From the NCBI RefSeq assembly GCF_024714495.1, contig NZ_JAMZMJ010000001.1:1178001-1242000 (forward strand): a DNA stretch of 64,000 nucleotides, in the 5' to 3' direction. This DNA is from Marinoscillum pacificum (GTDB lineage: Bacteria > Bacteroidota > Bacteroidia > Cytophagales > Cyclobacteriaceae). Shown here piece after piece: positions 55,101 through 62,474 of this stretch; within the stretch, counting starts at the first letter, position 1, and every line of letters begins with the position of its first letter. The translations under genes and the position numbers were made by a program. Below the pieces are notes generated by a model. The model did no database searches. It was not told the origin of the DNA and was given only the letters and a program-made list of their open reading frames with translations.

Positions 55101-55343
55101 CAATTCCTGCCGCATCGGTTGATCCTTTCCGGTTGAGAGTTCCTTTAGAAACTTCACAATCCGACTCTTCATCTCCTCGGTGGCCTTGTTGGTAAAGGTT
55201 ACACCCAAAATGTTACGAAAAGCACCCGGTCTGGACAGTGCTAGCGTGAGGTATGACTTGGCAAGGGTATACGTCTTACCAGAACCAGCACCCGATCGAT
55301 AAATATGAAATGGCTTTGGAGGAATTTCGGATTCGCTAATCAA
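52149..55343 (-). CDS. addA: AddA/UvrD-like helicase-nuclease
   Basis: A 1064-residue superfamily 1 helicase with C-terminal nuclease. Walker A is GAGSGKT (18-24), motif Ia VTFTNKATEEMK, Walker B HYLIDEFQDTS, motif III GDVKQSIYRFRGGD, and motif V-VI region TIHKSKGLEFPVVIL. The C-terminal PD-(D/E)XK core is IDRLNRKDNATVIIDFKTG. Together with the gene at 48228 it would form the AddAB complex, which resects double-strand ends and loads recombinase. Its product is normally co-transcribed with addB; here the repeat/GIY-YIG block lies downstream, between the two genes. Confidence 0.93.
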   Translation of the reverse strand: MISESEIPPKPFHIYRSGAGSGKTYTLAKSYLTLALSRPGAFRNILGVTFTNKATEEMKSRIVKFLKELSTGKDQPMRQELREALRISDKELTKRANEALSDILHQYGRFSIVTIDSFFHAVIRSFAREMGLQGTFTIDLDLDKVLQIVIDELLLEIGEEKQKQLRKWLTEFAEHKVEEGLSWDFRKDISALSKEILKDEFKQYSTDILKLSEQKNFFGNLRKELNEVKYPFENQVKKLCREAVKFIEDNGLSIDSFSRKASGPAGLFVKLENLDFDISDTRRAAMEDVTKWLTKADQKDVAKVAITEKVMVLYADLINYVDQEFIKYNSVIEVQRYLYAFGILAEINKYLTKYRDENDVMLIADLPDFLHQIINDSDTPYIYEKVGSVYNHYLIDEFQDTSAFQWDNFKPLVKNTTDEGNFSMVVGDVKQSIYRFRGGDWELLQNRVKDDIGDYHVEPHNLGTNWRSDPAIVRFNNQFFTNMMGVSRGHFEDMTSEILNDGIRQEVLGKIGEVFETFSDVAQEIPEHRTEENGMIRFEFIKEERDAEEGWVDQSIRKTIEQVEQLQRQGYELRDIAVLTRYASEGKKIADAFIDFRNSPEADPNLRYEVVSSEALYLTSSHLVRFVVSLIKWLNDEKNTIVLSEWLYEYNRYILKNGLKESEIFARFDRWEELAPKNFIGQRDYLKTLPLYELVESLIRIFDLHKIPEEFTYLQGFQDAVLDYAKNERGDIPSFLTWWEEIRKTRSIKVSDDNNAVKILTIHKSKGLEFPVVILPFMSWTFDHDASKDTILWCAGDVGVAPFNKVPVVPLKYNKGLANTYWAQRYYEEKLKAYLDNLNLLYVAFTRPVEVLIGFAKLPAKSDMKYAYDLVLNQVKETEQWSEEENVYQVGSIPKPTHEQKVTAEYGLESYISSPWRGKVSIQIKGNEELNETVFNDAQRRGTKLHDILSQIKYKKDLDQFSNLEHIVELTKIIEHPEVANWFEESWEVHTEVPILLPGGDFKRIDRLNRKDNATVIIDFKTGTKRKKDHYQVKEYMQLLGEMGYLNIKGYLIYLYDLSVEEVI

Positions 55344-55507
55344 AATCTGCTTGGATTATTATTGAAACATAAATTTGACCAATTTCAGCACCAATCCAAC
55401 CCTTTCAAAGAAGAAGATTTCCACATTTAACATTCTATTTCCTCTCCCATTTATCTGATAAATCTCACATTCAGTCGAGATAATTGTTAATTCAGTGAAA
55501 ACTTAAC

Positions 55508-55543
55508 ATTACGTGATTGTTAATTTGTTAACATTTACGTAAT
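55508..55543. promoter_or_regulatory. Nested palindrome upstream of the TonB-C protein gene
   Basis: Outer arms ATTACGT / ACGTAAT (55508-55514 and 55537-55543) and inner GTTAA-TTTG-TTAAC (55519-55532). Both are perfect. It lies 35 bp before the start codon, a position suited to an operator or 5' stem-loop. Confidence 0.5.
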
Positions 55544-55565
55544 ATTGGATTATCAAATCATTAAC

Positions 55566-55573
55566 AAAGGAGG
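55566..55573 (+). promoter_or_regulatory. Strong Shine-Dalgarno sequence
   Basis: AAAGGAGG lies 4 bp before the ATG at 55578. Such a strong site is unusual among Bacteroidota genes and decides the start over the upstream in-frame codon at 55545. Confidence 0.6.
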
Positions 55574-55577
55574 AAAC

Positions 55578-55940
55578 ATGAAAAAGTCAATATTTACATT
55601 CGCATTCATTTTAGCAGTAGCAGTAGCATTCGCAGGATCTGATCCAATGAAACCAACTGCAGCAAAAGCACTGAACCTTGACGAAGTAGCCTCTAATATT
55701 GAGTACCCTGCAGAAAGCAACCATCACGGCATGGAAGGTACTGTAATGATGAAAATCGAAATCGATGCAGAAGGTAACATCGCCAATAAAGAAGCGGTTT
55801 CATTCCCTTGCAACAAATTGAAAGAAGCAGTAGAACTAGCAGTAAAAGATTTGAAATTTGAGCCAGCTAAAAATGGTTTTGGACAAGCAGTAGCTAGTAC
55901 TGTACAGATTCCTTTCGCTTTCGAGCTTAAAATTGACTAA
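55578..55940 (+). CDS. Secreted small TonB-C-domain protein
   Basis: A 120-residue exported protein. The start at 55578 (MKKSIFTFAFILAVAVAFAG) follows a perfect Shine-Dalgarno and begins the signal peptide; the frame is open to 55545. The mature part is a TonB C-terminal-type domain (GTVMMKIEIDAEGNI, LKFEPAKNGFGQAVASTVQIPF) without a TM helix or proline-rich spacer, so it cannot act as a classical TonB. The fold is used for protein-protein contact in the periplasm. It is monocistronic, flanked by the nested palindrome and a terminator. Confidence 0.85.
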   Translation: MKKSIFTFAFILAVAVAFAGSDPMKPTAAKALNLDEVASNIEYPAESNHHGMEGTVMMKIEIDAEGNIANKEAVSFPCNKLKEAVELAVKDLKFEPAKNGFGQAVASTVQIPFAFELKID

Positions 55941-55968
55941 TTCCTAAAGAATTGTATATGTAATGAAG

Positions 55969-55996
55969 AAGGGAGCCCTCAGGGGTTCCCTTTTTT
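55969..55996. terminator. Bidirectional terminator
   Basis: Stem AAGGGAGCCC / GGGGTTCCCTT with loop TCA (one G-T wobble), followed on + by TTTTTT. It ends the + strand TonB-C gene and lies next to the stop of the convergent - strand gene (55995). Confidence 0.8.
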
Positions 55997-56888
55997 ATTT
56001 ATCATCTGTCTCAAATTTTAAAGGCAACATAAATTGCCGTCTTACTGGTTGATCATTGATCATAGCAGGTTTCCAAACTGGCATTTGCTCTACCACTTTT
56101 CTTATCAACTGAACAACTGTATCAGATTCCACTCCTTTAATTTGAATATCAGAAGGCTTTCCATCACTATCTATATAGAAATAGATACTTAGCTCTTCAG
56201 CATTTAAATGTTGCTGACTCACTTTCAAATCTATCCCTTGATACAAGAAATGATACAAGCTATCAAACCCCACAAGTGGATATGCATTTGTATAAATGGC
56301 CTTAACATTCTCATCATCTAAAGAATTTTCGGGTTTAATTGATGGTTTTTCATCAACCTCATCTATTGAATCCATTATAATGGTATTGTGCTTCAGCATT
56401 TTTTGCTGATCTTCTTGCTCTAGTAGACTTATGTTATTTTCAACCTTAGACCTTTCTACATTATTTGACAACTCTGCGGATGGAGATTGTACTTCCCCAT
56501 TATCTTGCTTCTCTTTATTGATAGACTTCTCCATGCCCACTTCACTAGAACCATTCACCATGTCCATACGCTGACCAGAATCTTGTAATGATTTTTTTGA
56601 ATGAGTCTGATTTAAGGAGAGAATTGAATCCTTAACACCTAACATTACTTTATTCTGATTCAATTCATTTATCGAATCATTTACACCTCCAGTTTGACCA
56701 TAAGGATCTATCAACCTCCAAACCAGAAATAATGACACTAGCGAAATGACCATAATGCTTCCTCTGATCACTTGGAGCCTGAGCTTTCTTTGTTTAGCTT
56801 TTTTCAGGATCTGATCGAAATTCTTTAGCTGATTTTCAGATGAATAAGAGTTCTCCTCAATCCAATAAATATTCTTTCTATAGCTCAT
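55995..56888 (-). CDS. Membrane protein with TonB-C-type end, partner of the sigma factor
   Basis: A 297-residue protein with an N-terminal cytosolic segment (about 45 residues), one TM helix (SIMVISLVSLFLVWRLI, about 45-62), a long low-complexity Ser/Asn/Glu-rich periplasmic spacer and a C-terminal TonB-C-like domain (PVWKPAMINDQPVRRQFMLP). It overlaps the ECF sigma gene by 4 bp, so it is probably its regulatory partner (anti-sigma-like), sensing at the periplasm. That role is inferred from gene order; no zinc-binding anti-sigma motif (ZAS) is present. Confidence 0.8.
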   Translation of the reverse strand: MSYRKNIYWIEENSYSSENQLKNFDQILKKAKQRKLRLQVIRGSIMVISLVSLFLVWRLIDPYGQTGGVNDSINELNQNKVMLGVKDSILSLNQTHSKKSLQDSGQRMDMVNGSSEVGMEKSINKEKQDNGEVQSPSAELSNNVERSKVENNISLLEQEDQQKMLKHNTIIMDSIDEVDEKPSIKPENSLDDENVKAIYTNAYPLVGFDSLYHFLYQGIDLKVSQQHLNAEELSIYFYIDSDGKPSDIQIKGVESDTVVQLIRKVVEQMPVWKPAMINDQPVRRQFMLPLKFETDDK

Positions 56889-57430
56889 TGCTTGACGATT
56901 TTGGATTTGAGTTTTTTAATAATCCGATGTGTCTTCATCTTGATTGCCTCTTCAGATTTGTTGAACACTTCTCCAAGCTCTTTAAAGGAAAAGTTTTCAT
57001 AAAAACGAAGCTCAATGATGGAAAGCTCTTCCTCTTTTAAGGAAGCAATATGCTTGGCGAGATCCTCTTTTCTTTCTGATCCTTCATCTGCATCAAGACT
57101 GAAAACCTCTTCCATATCAGACAGTCGAAAAAGAAAATTCCCAGATTGATTCTTTCGAAAATGCATACGTATCTCGTTCAGGGCAATTTTGTACAGCCAT
57201 GGAGAAAAGGACATACGGTTTTCATCATAACGATTCAGCTTCACCAATGCTTTGTAAAACACATTAGAAACTAACTCATTGGCTAAAGCCGAATCATTAG
57301 ATACCTTAAGAGAAACATACCGATGTATTTTATTAAAGTAGAAACGGTAAACTTCACCGAAGACTTCTGGTTCCTTTTTCGCCGTTTTTAGGAGAATGCG
57401 CTCTTTCTCCAAGCTCCAGTCTTCAATCAC
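56885..57430 (-). CDS. ECF-type RNA polymerase sigma factor
   Basis: A 181-residue sigma-70 family member with region 2 (FYFNKIHRYVSLKV; FSPWLYKIALNEIRMHFRK) and region 4 helix-turn-helix (SFKELGEVFNKSEEAIKMKTHR). Length and missing regions 1 and 3 mark an extracytoplasmic-function factor. Its downstream gene overlaps by 4 bp, and the upstream lipoprotein gene ends 2 bp before its start, so the three genes are likely co-transcribed. Promoter targets are unknown. Confidence 0.93.
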   Translation of the reverse strand: MIEDWSLEKERILLKTAKKEPEVFGEVYRFYFNKIHRYVSLKVSNDSALANELVSNVFYKALVKLNRYDENRMSFSPWLYKIALNEIRMHFRKNQSGNFLFRLSDMEEVFSLDADEGSERKEDLAKHIASLKEEELSIIELRFYENFSFKELGEVFNKSEEAIKMKTHRIIKKLKSKIVKQ

Positions 57431-57432
57431 CG

Positions 57433-58338
57433 TTAGAAGTATCTTACAGCAACTACATAGGCTTCTTCATCCTTGTTTTTAGCTACAACGTCGCCTGATA
57501 TTAGGTCTACCATATAGGCGTTGTTATTATCCACTTCAGTAGAAGTCCATATAAAAAAAGATTCCTGAGATGCAGCATAATCACCTGGCTGTATTAATTT
57601 GGCTTCCTCCAATGAAGGCAAATACCAGTCCCAGTATCCATTAGCCACATGTTCCAGACCTAATTGGTAAGCCCAAAGTGCCGATTCCTGATTGCACTCA
57701 TTTGCCCATAGTCTTTCCGTATTCATTTTGCCATCACCTAAATCACCAGAAGTATTTTGAACTATATCAGCCAAACATCCCCATTGTGACTGTTCAGCCC
57801 AATAGTTTATTACCTCTGAAGATTCAATAAATTGCCAACCATCACTTTCTTGACCTTTATCATAAATAACAGCTCCACCTTCACCTGGCTCTCCTACCTG
57901 AATAACATTCTCCGCGTTGTACACTTCAATCGAAGTACTACATTCTACCACAGATTCAGTATTGTGAGCCAAAACTACGACCTTATCAAACCCCTCTTCA
58001 AACAATATACTTACTGTTCTAGATGAATCAGAACCAATAATTTTCGCACCATTAGATACCGTCCATTTCACTTCATATTCATCGGACTCTGAACGAACAT
58101 CACCTCCATAAAATGCACCTGAGTAAACAACAGTGGCCCCTGGAAAAGCTCTATATGATCCTCTTTGGAAGCAAGCTGTCCCCTCCCAATTTTGGGGGAG
58201 AGTTCTTATCATTTCTTCGTAAACTGTAAGTTCTAAAGGCTCTTCTGAAAACTTAGGTTCTGGGTTTTCCGTGTCACACCCAGAGAATAATAAAACCCCC
58301 ACGAACAGGTTGAAAAATGCCTTAGTTAATCGAATCAT
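57433..58338 (-). CDS. Lipoprotein with Ig/PKD-like and DUF1566 (Lcl)-like domains
   Basis: A 301-residue lipoprotein (VLLFSGCDTE, Cys21). Middle region resembles an Ig/PKD-like domain (VVYSGAFYGGD; VKWTVSNGAKIIGSDSS). The C-terminal third fits the Lcl/DUF1566 C-type-lectin-like fold: GYWDWYLPSLEEAKLI, FIWTSTEVDNNNAY and a VRYF end. Likely surface or periplasmic binding protein. It is 2 bp from the sigma gene, which suggests that it is the signal-sensing or output member of that cassette (inference). Confidence 0.82.
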   Translation of the reverse strand: MIRLTKAFFNLFVGVLLFSGCDTENPEPKFSEEPLELTVYEEMIRTLPQNWEGTACFQRGSYRAFPGATVVYSGAFYGGDVRSESDEYEVKWTVSNGAKIIGSDSSRTVSILFEEGFDKVVVLAHNTESVVECSTSIEVYNAENVIQVGEPGEGGAVIYDKGQESDGWQFIESSEVINYWAEQSQWGCLADIVQNTSGDLGDGKMNTERLWANECNQESALWAYQLGLEHVANGYWDWYLPSLEEAKLIQPGDYAASQESFFIWTSTEVDNNNAYMVDLISGDVVAKNKDEEAYVVAVRYF

Positions 58339-58446
58339 ATCTTTCAGTTTTATCCTTAGTATGCCTTAGTGAATAAAAAGTAACGGTAAGGGTCAACTTT
58401 TTTTATTTAAAAGTTAATTATGATCTTTTAGATATCAAATTTTCAA

Positions 58447-59589
58447 TTATTTAGATGGCTCAAACTTCTGCACACGCAAACCAGGCTTAACTTCACTAGT
58501 ATACAAATTGCCCTCGGAATCCATACTAATACAATGCACCCATCCAAATTGACCTGCGTTTCGTCCTCCAGACCCAAATGTGCCTTGAACTTCAAAAGAT
58601 TGACGGTCATAGACCCAAACCTTCATGTTTTTGGCATCCGTAATGTAGATTTTAGATTGTTGTGGATCTCGCGATAAAGTAACATCCCAAACCGTACCTG
58701 GTCCTGAAGTTTTAGCCACAAAGAATTGATTGACATAAGTCCCATCCTTTTGGAAGATCTGAACTCTACTATTGGAACGATCTACCACGTACAGCAATCC
58801 ATCATCAGACAAAACAATCGCATGCACAGCTGTTTTGAAAGAACGAATAGCATCAACTTCTTCGTAAGGAGGCAAGTCATTATCATGAGGTTGCTCACCA
58901 AAACCACCCCAGTGACGTTTGTATTCACCTGTTGTAGCATCAAAGACAATTACTCGTCGGTTGGCATAACCATCTGCTATAAATACTTCATTGGCAGCCA
59001 AATCCACCGCCATATCTGCAGGACCTCCTAGCAATTGAGTATCATTACTGCCATTAGTTTTACCCTTCACTCCTATTTGCAGTAGCAACTTACCATCAGC
59101 GGAATATTTTAACACCATGTGGTTCTTGGCATTTCCGAGCCAGACATTCATGCTGTCATCCACATAGATTCCATGTTCACTACCAATCCAAAGTTGATTG
59201 CCATCCACTTCCTGGTTTGCTGAATCCAGTACTTCCCAGGAATTCAACACATTGCCTTCCTGATCAAACTGAATAACGGAAGGAGCCGGCGAACAACATT
59301 CCGGAATATAAGGCCCCTCCTCATTTCTCACTTCTCTTGGTGAAAGAGATGCTGGCCGTTGAACAATCCAAATGTGATCGTTCTTGTCTACATGGATTCC
59401 TGGAGTCTCTCCTAAGACCCAGCCATTAGGCAGTGGCTTTGGCCAAAAAGCATCTACCTGAAAATCAGTCGCCGCTAAATTGATTTTGGCTTCAGCTGGC
59501 TCTTCACTAATGGATTTAGAAGCGCAAGCTGCCATAAATGATATTGTCAATGCAAAGAGAACAGTGTTGACGAGGTTCGTTTGGTTCAT
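58447..59589 (-). CDS. NHL-repeat beta-propeller lipoprotein
   Basis: About 380 residues. Start chosen at ATG 59589 (MNQTNLVNTVLFALTISFM, lipobox MAACAS); the frame is open to 59655. The mature part is a propeller of six or so NHL blades, e.g. PADMAVDLAANEVFIADGY and GIHVDKNDHIWIVQRP. It resembles the peptidyl-alpha-hydroxyglycine alpha-amidating lyase-like NHL group. No catalytic residue can be assigned with confidence. Monocistronic. Confidence 0.85.
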   Translation of the reverse strand: MNQTNLVNTVLFALTISFMAACASKSISEEPAEAKINLAATDFQVDAFWPKPLPNGWVLGETPGIHVDKNDHIWIVQRPASLSPREVRNEEGPYIPECCSPAPSVIQFDQEGNVLNSWEVLDSANQEVDGNQLWIGSEHGIYVDDSMNVWLGNAKNHMVLKYSADGKLLLQIGVKGKTNGSNDTQLLGGPADMAVDLAANEVFIADGYANRRVIVFDATTGEYKRHWGGFGEQPHDNDLPPYEEVDAIRSFKTAVHAIVLSDDGLLYVVDRSNSRVQIFQKDGTYVNQFFVAKTSGPGTVWDVTLSRDPQQSKIYITDAKNMKVWVYDRQSFEVQGTFGSGGRNAGQFGWVHCISMDSEGNLYTSEVKPGLRVQKFEPSK

Positions 59590-59746
59590 AGAAGAGTTTG
59601 ATTGATCGTTAGATCTGTTAAAGATATAAGTGACTGTTGGAAAGGGAGATACCATTTATGTAAATGGTTGTCATGAGAATTCTCAATCCTCTAACCAGCT
59701 TTATCTTTAAATCATTTTATGATACTTATTCTTGTGTCCATTAACA

Positions 59747-59799
59747 ACTCTCCCCAACCCCTGACTGGCCGTCCGTCTCTTAGAAAGAGAGGGGAGTTA
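59747..59799. repeat. GC-richer inverted repeat in the gap before the membrane protein gene
   Basis: Outer arms AACTC(T)CCCC and GGGGAGTT, inner CTCTT-AGA-AAGAG. It stands out from the AT-rich 320-bp gap (59590-59909) and resembles dispersed intergenic repeats of Bacteroidota. The rest of the gap shows nothing I can name. Confidence 0.45.
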
Positions 59800-59909
59800 C
59801 TCAATCACAGAATTTTTACAGAAATATTGTCTGGGGTGAGTTAATCTAAAAACCATTTAACTTTATTTTCGGTCATTCGAAGCACTTATTTTAGTTTAAA
59901 AAACAAGTC

Positions 59910-60371
59910 TTGACCTTCATCACAAAAGCATCCACTAAAACCTACGTCAACCTTCTTCGGTTCGTAGGTTCTGTCTTACTGATTATCATGTATTATGATT
60001 TTGGTACGAAAACAGACACACAGCAGACCACTACTATGGTTATGACTGTGGTTATTGTAGGTTTCTTCTTTGGACTCCCATATTTATTCCACAAATCACA
60101 GAAAGTCATCAAATACATCGACAAGAAGTGGATCGTGGAATACCCGAAAAAGAGGATCTACTATGAACTGACCGAGCAAAATGTAAAACGAATTGAATTA
60201 ATTGAAAATATCAGAGCTAGATATGTACCGAGATACAATCAGTTAAACATTCGATTCATTGATGGCCAAGGCATTCACATTAGTTCTTTGGAGATCAAAT
60301 CCTTTGATAAACTTGTTCAACAGTTAAGTAAAGATTTTAAAATCCATCGCTCCGATTTTTGGAAAGGATAG
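59910..60371 (+). CDS. Small two-helix membrane protein of unknown function
   Basis: A 153-residue protein with a TTG start codon at 59910; the first in-frame ATG would lose the first TM helix. Two TM helices at about 14-28 and 41-60 are followed by a soluble part (KKWIVEYPKKRIYYELTEQN; RYNQLNIRFIDGQGIHISSL) with alternating strands. This layout recalls PH-like bacterial domains, but that is only a resemblance. No operon partner. Unrecognised family. Confidence 0.6.
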   Translation: MTFITKASTKTYVNLLRFVGSVLLIIMYYDFGTKTDTQQTTTMVMTVVIVGFFFGLPYLFHKSQKVIKYIDKKWIVEYPKKRIYYELTEQNVKRIELIENIRARYVPRYNQLNIRFIDGQGIHISSLEIKSFDKLVQQLSKDFKIHRSDFWKG

Positions 60372-60684
60372 TCCTCACCAACTCCCCCAAAGCACCTCAA
60401 CTCTTTAAAACCCACTTTCTAGCCTTAAATTCTTATCCCTGTAGGACTTTTGTGAACTCCTGCATTGAAATCTCCTTTCCTGCAGGAGATGGGGTGGTCC
60501 CTGCGAAACCTGGCACCCCTCTCACGAAACTTTCATCTGCCCCACAAGAGTTAAGGTCTTTCCTACAGAACTTTCCACAAACCCTGCAAGACATGAGGAA
60601 ATAATATTTAGCATGAAGAATCTTTAATGTGCCATGATCACCAAAAAGACCACCATGGAGGGTAATCACTCAGCATGAAGGAGC
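60372..60684. other. Intergenic region with repeated CTGCAGG-like words
   Basis: A 313-bp gap between the membrane protein gene and argH. Between 60440 and 60590 the words CCTGTAGGAC, CTCCTGCA, TGCAGGAG, CCTACAG and CCTGCAAGAC recur. CTCCTGCA and TGCAGGAG form an 8-bp perfect inverted repeat 16 bp apart. It looks like a decayed short-repeat array; both overlapping ORFs appear to be chance. Confidence 0.5.
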
Positions 60685-62040
60685 TTAAGCTCCTACCAAT
60701 CCATCCAAAGCACCCTTCACTCTATCAAAACCAAACTTTCCTAGCTCTCGGTTGATCTTTTCTTTGATGCGGTCATTGCCAAGGTTGCCCAAGCTACCTA
60801 AGTGGGTGTGCTTTACATCTCGGTTGGCTTGGTACTCGCCAGCTTCCACTTGTCTACCTACTTCCTTGTAAGCATCTCTAAACGGCATACCTCCAAGTAC
60901 TAGGTCGTTCACTAGCTCTACGGTGAAGAGGTAATCGTATTTTGGATCATCGATGATGCCATCCATCACCTTCATTTCACTAATCGCAAACTCTGCAATA
61001 TCCAGACACTGTTTTAAAGTTTGGATGCCTGGAAACAAGTGTTCTTTTAGTTGCTGTAAATCTCTATGATAGCCACTTGGCAAGTTGCTTAGAATGAGGT
61101 TGAGTTCGTTCGGCAAGGCTGTCAGCTGATTGCATCGTCCCCGTACCAGTTCGAATACATCTGGGTTCTTCTTGTGTGGCATGATGCTGGAGCCAGTAGT
61201 CAACTCATCTGGAAACTTGATAAACCCAAAGTTCTGACCTGCATATAGGCACATGTCCATGGCTAGTTTGCTCATGGTAGCAGCTACCGAAGCAATGGCA
61301 TTCGCCAAGGTCACTTCGGTCTTACCGCGTGTCATTTGAGCGTACACCACGTTGTAGTTCGGCTCATCAAAGCCTAGTAGCTTTGTCGTCATCTCACGAT
61401 CTAGTGGAAACGAGGAACCATAACCTGCCGCCGAACCCAATGGATTCTTGTTAGCCACTTCGTAAGCGCCTCTTAGCGCAATTAAGTCATCCGACAAACT
61501 TTCAGCGTATGCACCCAGCCAAAGACCAATAGAAGATGGCATAGCCACCTGCATGTGTGTATAGCCTGGGATCAATACATTCTTAAACTGCTCTGACTTT
61601 TCTAGCAAACGATCTGTCAACACTTTAATCTGCTCAGCAATCACTTCAATCTCACTTCGGAAGAACATTTTCAGATCCACCAACACCTGATCGTTACGCG
61701 AACGCCCACTATGGATTTTCTTTCCTACCTCTCCTAGCTTATCTGTCAGCAAGTACTCTACTTGAGAATGGATATCTTCTATCCCTTCATCGATGGTAAT
61801 TTCACCTTCGGCAGCCCTTTTGTATAAAGCCTTTAGTTCAACAGACAGCGCATCAAGTTCTTCCTTGGTGAGCAAATCAATGCTCTCCAGCATGGTGATG
61901 TGCGCCAATGAACCCAGAACGTCAAATGGAGCCAATAACAGGTCTAGCTCCTGATCGTTACCGATGGTGAATACTTCTATCTTTTTTATTACGTCTGCCT
62001 GCCTAGCCGGTAGGCTGGTGGACTTCTGCCAAAGCTTCAT
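60685..62040 (-). CDS. argH: Argininosuccinate lyase
   Basis: Last step of arginine synthesis: argininosuccinate to arginine and fumarate. 451 residues of the fumarase/aspartase superfamily. The signature TGSSIMPHKKNPD is present; conserved HSGRSRNDQ and YTHMQVAMP lie upstream. The N-terminus reads MKLWQKSTSLPARQADVIKK before the usual EVFTIGNDQELD; about 7-9 residues more than the typical start of related enzymes, coinciding with a palindromic DNA word (61993-62023). The gene is the third of the arginine group on the - strand, after a 434-bp spacer full of hairpins. Confidence 0.95.
   Translation of the reverse strand: MKLWQKSTSLPARQADVIKKIEVFTIGNDQELDLLLAPFDVLGSLAHITMLESIDLLTKEELDALSVELKALYKRAAEGEITIDEGIEDIHSQVEYLLTDKLGEVGKKIHSGRSRNDQVLVDLKMFFRSEIEVIAEQIKVLTDRLLEKSEQFKNVLIPGYTHMQVAMPSSIGLWLGAYAESLSDDLIALRGAYEVANKNPLGSAAGYGSSFPLDREMTTKLLGFDEPNYNVVYAQMTRGKTEVTLANAIASVAATMSKLAMDMCLYAGQNFGFIKFPDELTTGSSIMPHKKNPDVFELVRGRCNQLTALPNELNLILSNLPSGYHRDLQQLKEHLFPGIQTLKQCLDIAEFAISEMKVMDGIIDDPKYDYLFTVELVNDLVLGGMPFRDAYKEVGRQVEAGEYQANRDVKHTHLGSLGNLGNDRIKEKINRELGKFGFDRVKGALDGLVGA
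61993..62023. repeat. Palindromic GC-rich insertion within the argH 5' coding region
   Basis: An imperfect 31-bp palindrome: GTCTGCCTGCCTA, GCCGG centre, then TAGGCTGGTGGAC (about 3 mismatches in 13-bp arms). It encodes part of SLPARQAD in argH. Similar GC-rich palindromes are scattered in Bacteroidota genomes and give PAR-QA peptides when in genes (established pattern). Insertion into this gene is inference. Confidence 0.55.
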
Positions 62041-62474
62041 ATGTGTGTTTTTACTAGATTTTCACTTTTACCCTGCCTTATCAGGCATCCCTAAAGGGAG
62101 CGAAAATCAATTTATCTCTCTTTAAGGATTGTCAATCATTGTTGGTCATCAAATTGCTCCTTTTAGGCCGCGCCGACGTTCGGTTGGGGTAAACAATTTG
62201 ACAGCTATCAATCAACCCCTTTGCCAATCGGCATTTCCTCTTGAAAAGGGGAAAACGCTCCTAAATTCAATTCTTATACCAGTCAAGGACTGACCTTGAT
62301 TAATCAGCGTTAAAGAATTGAAAGCAAACATGATTAAAAAATCCATACTGTTTGAGTACTGACCTTAGTCAGTGCGAGTTTATGGATTTTCAGTGTTTGT
62401 GAATCAATTCTAGGTGATTAATCACAGTCTTGATGTTTTGGTACTTTTAGATCAAGCTAAAAGTACAAGGAGAA
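62041..62474. promoter_or_regulatory. Hairpin-packed spacer upstream of argH
   Basis: At least six inverted repeats in 434 bp: 62057-62108 (GATTTTC/GAAAATC, with inner TGCCT/AGGCA), 62149-62201 (TCAAATTG/CAATTTGA, inner CCGA/TCGG), 62216-62251 (CCCCTTT/AAAGGGG), 62266-62322 (TTCAATTCTT/AAGAATTGAA, inner TCAAGG/CCTTGA), 62315-62410 (GAATTG/CAATTC and AAAATCCATA/TATGGATTTT, inner ACTGAC/GTCAGT) and 62441-62466 (GTACTTTTAG/CTAAAAGTAC). Arm GAATTGAA is shared by the fourth and fifth, so these are mutually exclusive. It may be an RNA switch, a set of processing sites or an insertion cluster. Confidence 0.6.

Noticed and set aside
60359-60604. 81-codon + strand and overlapping 78-codon - strand frames
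   Set aside because: Both cover the repeated CTGCAGG-like region and lack a domain; likely non-coding.
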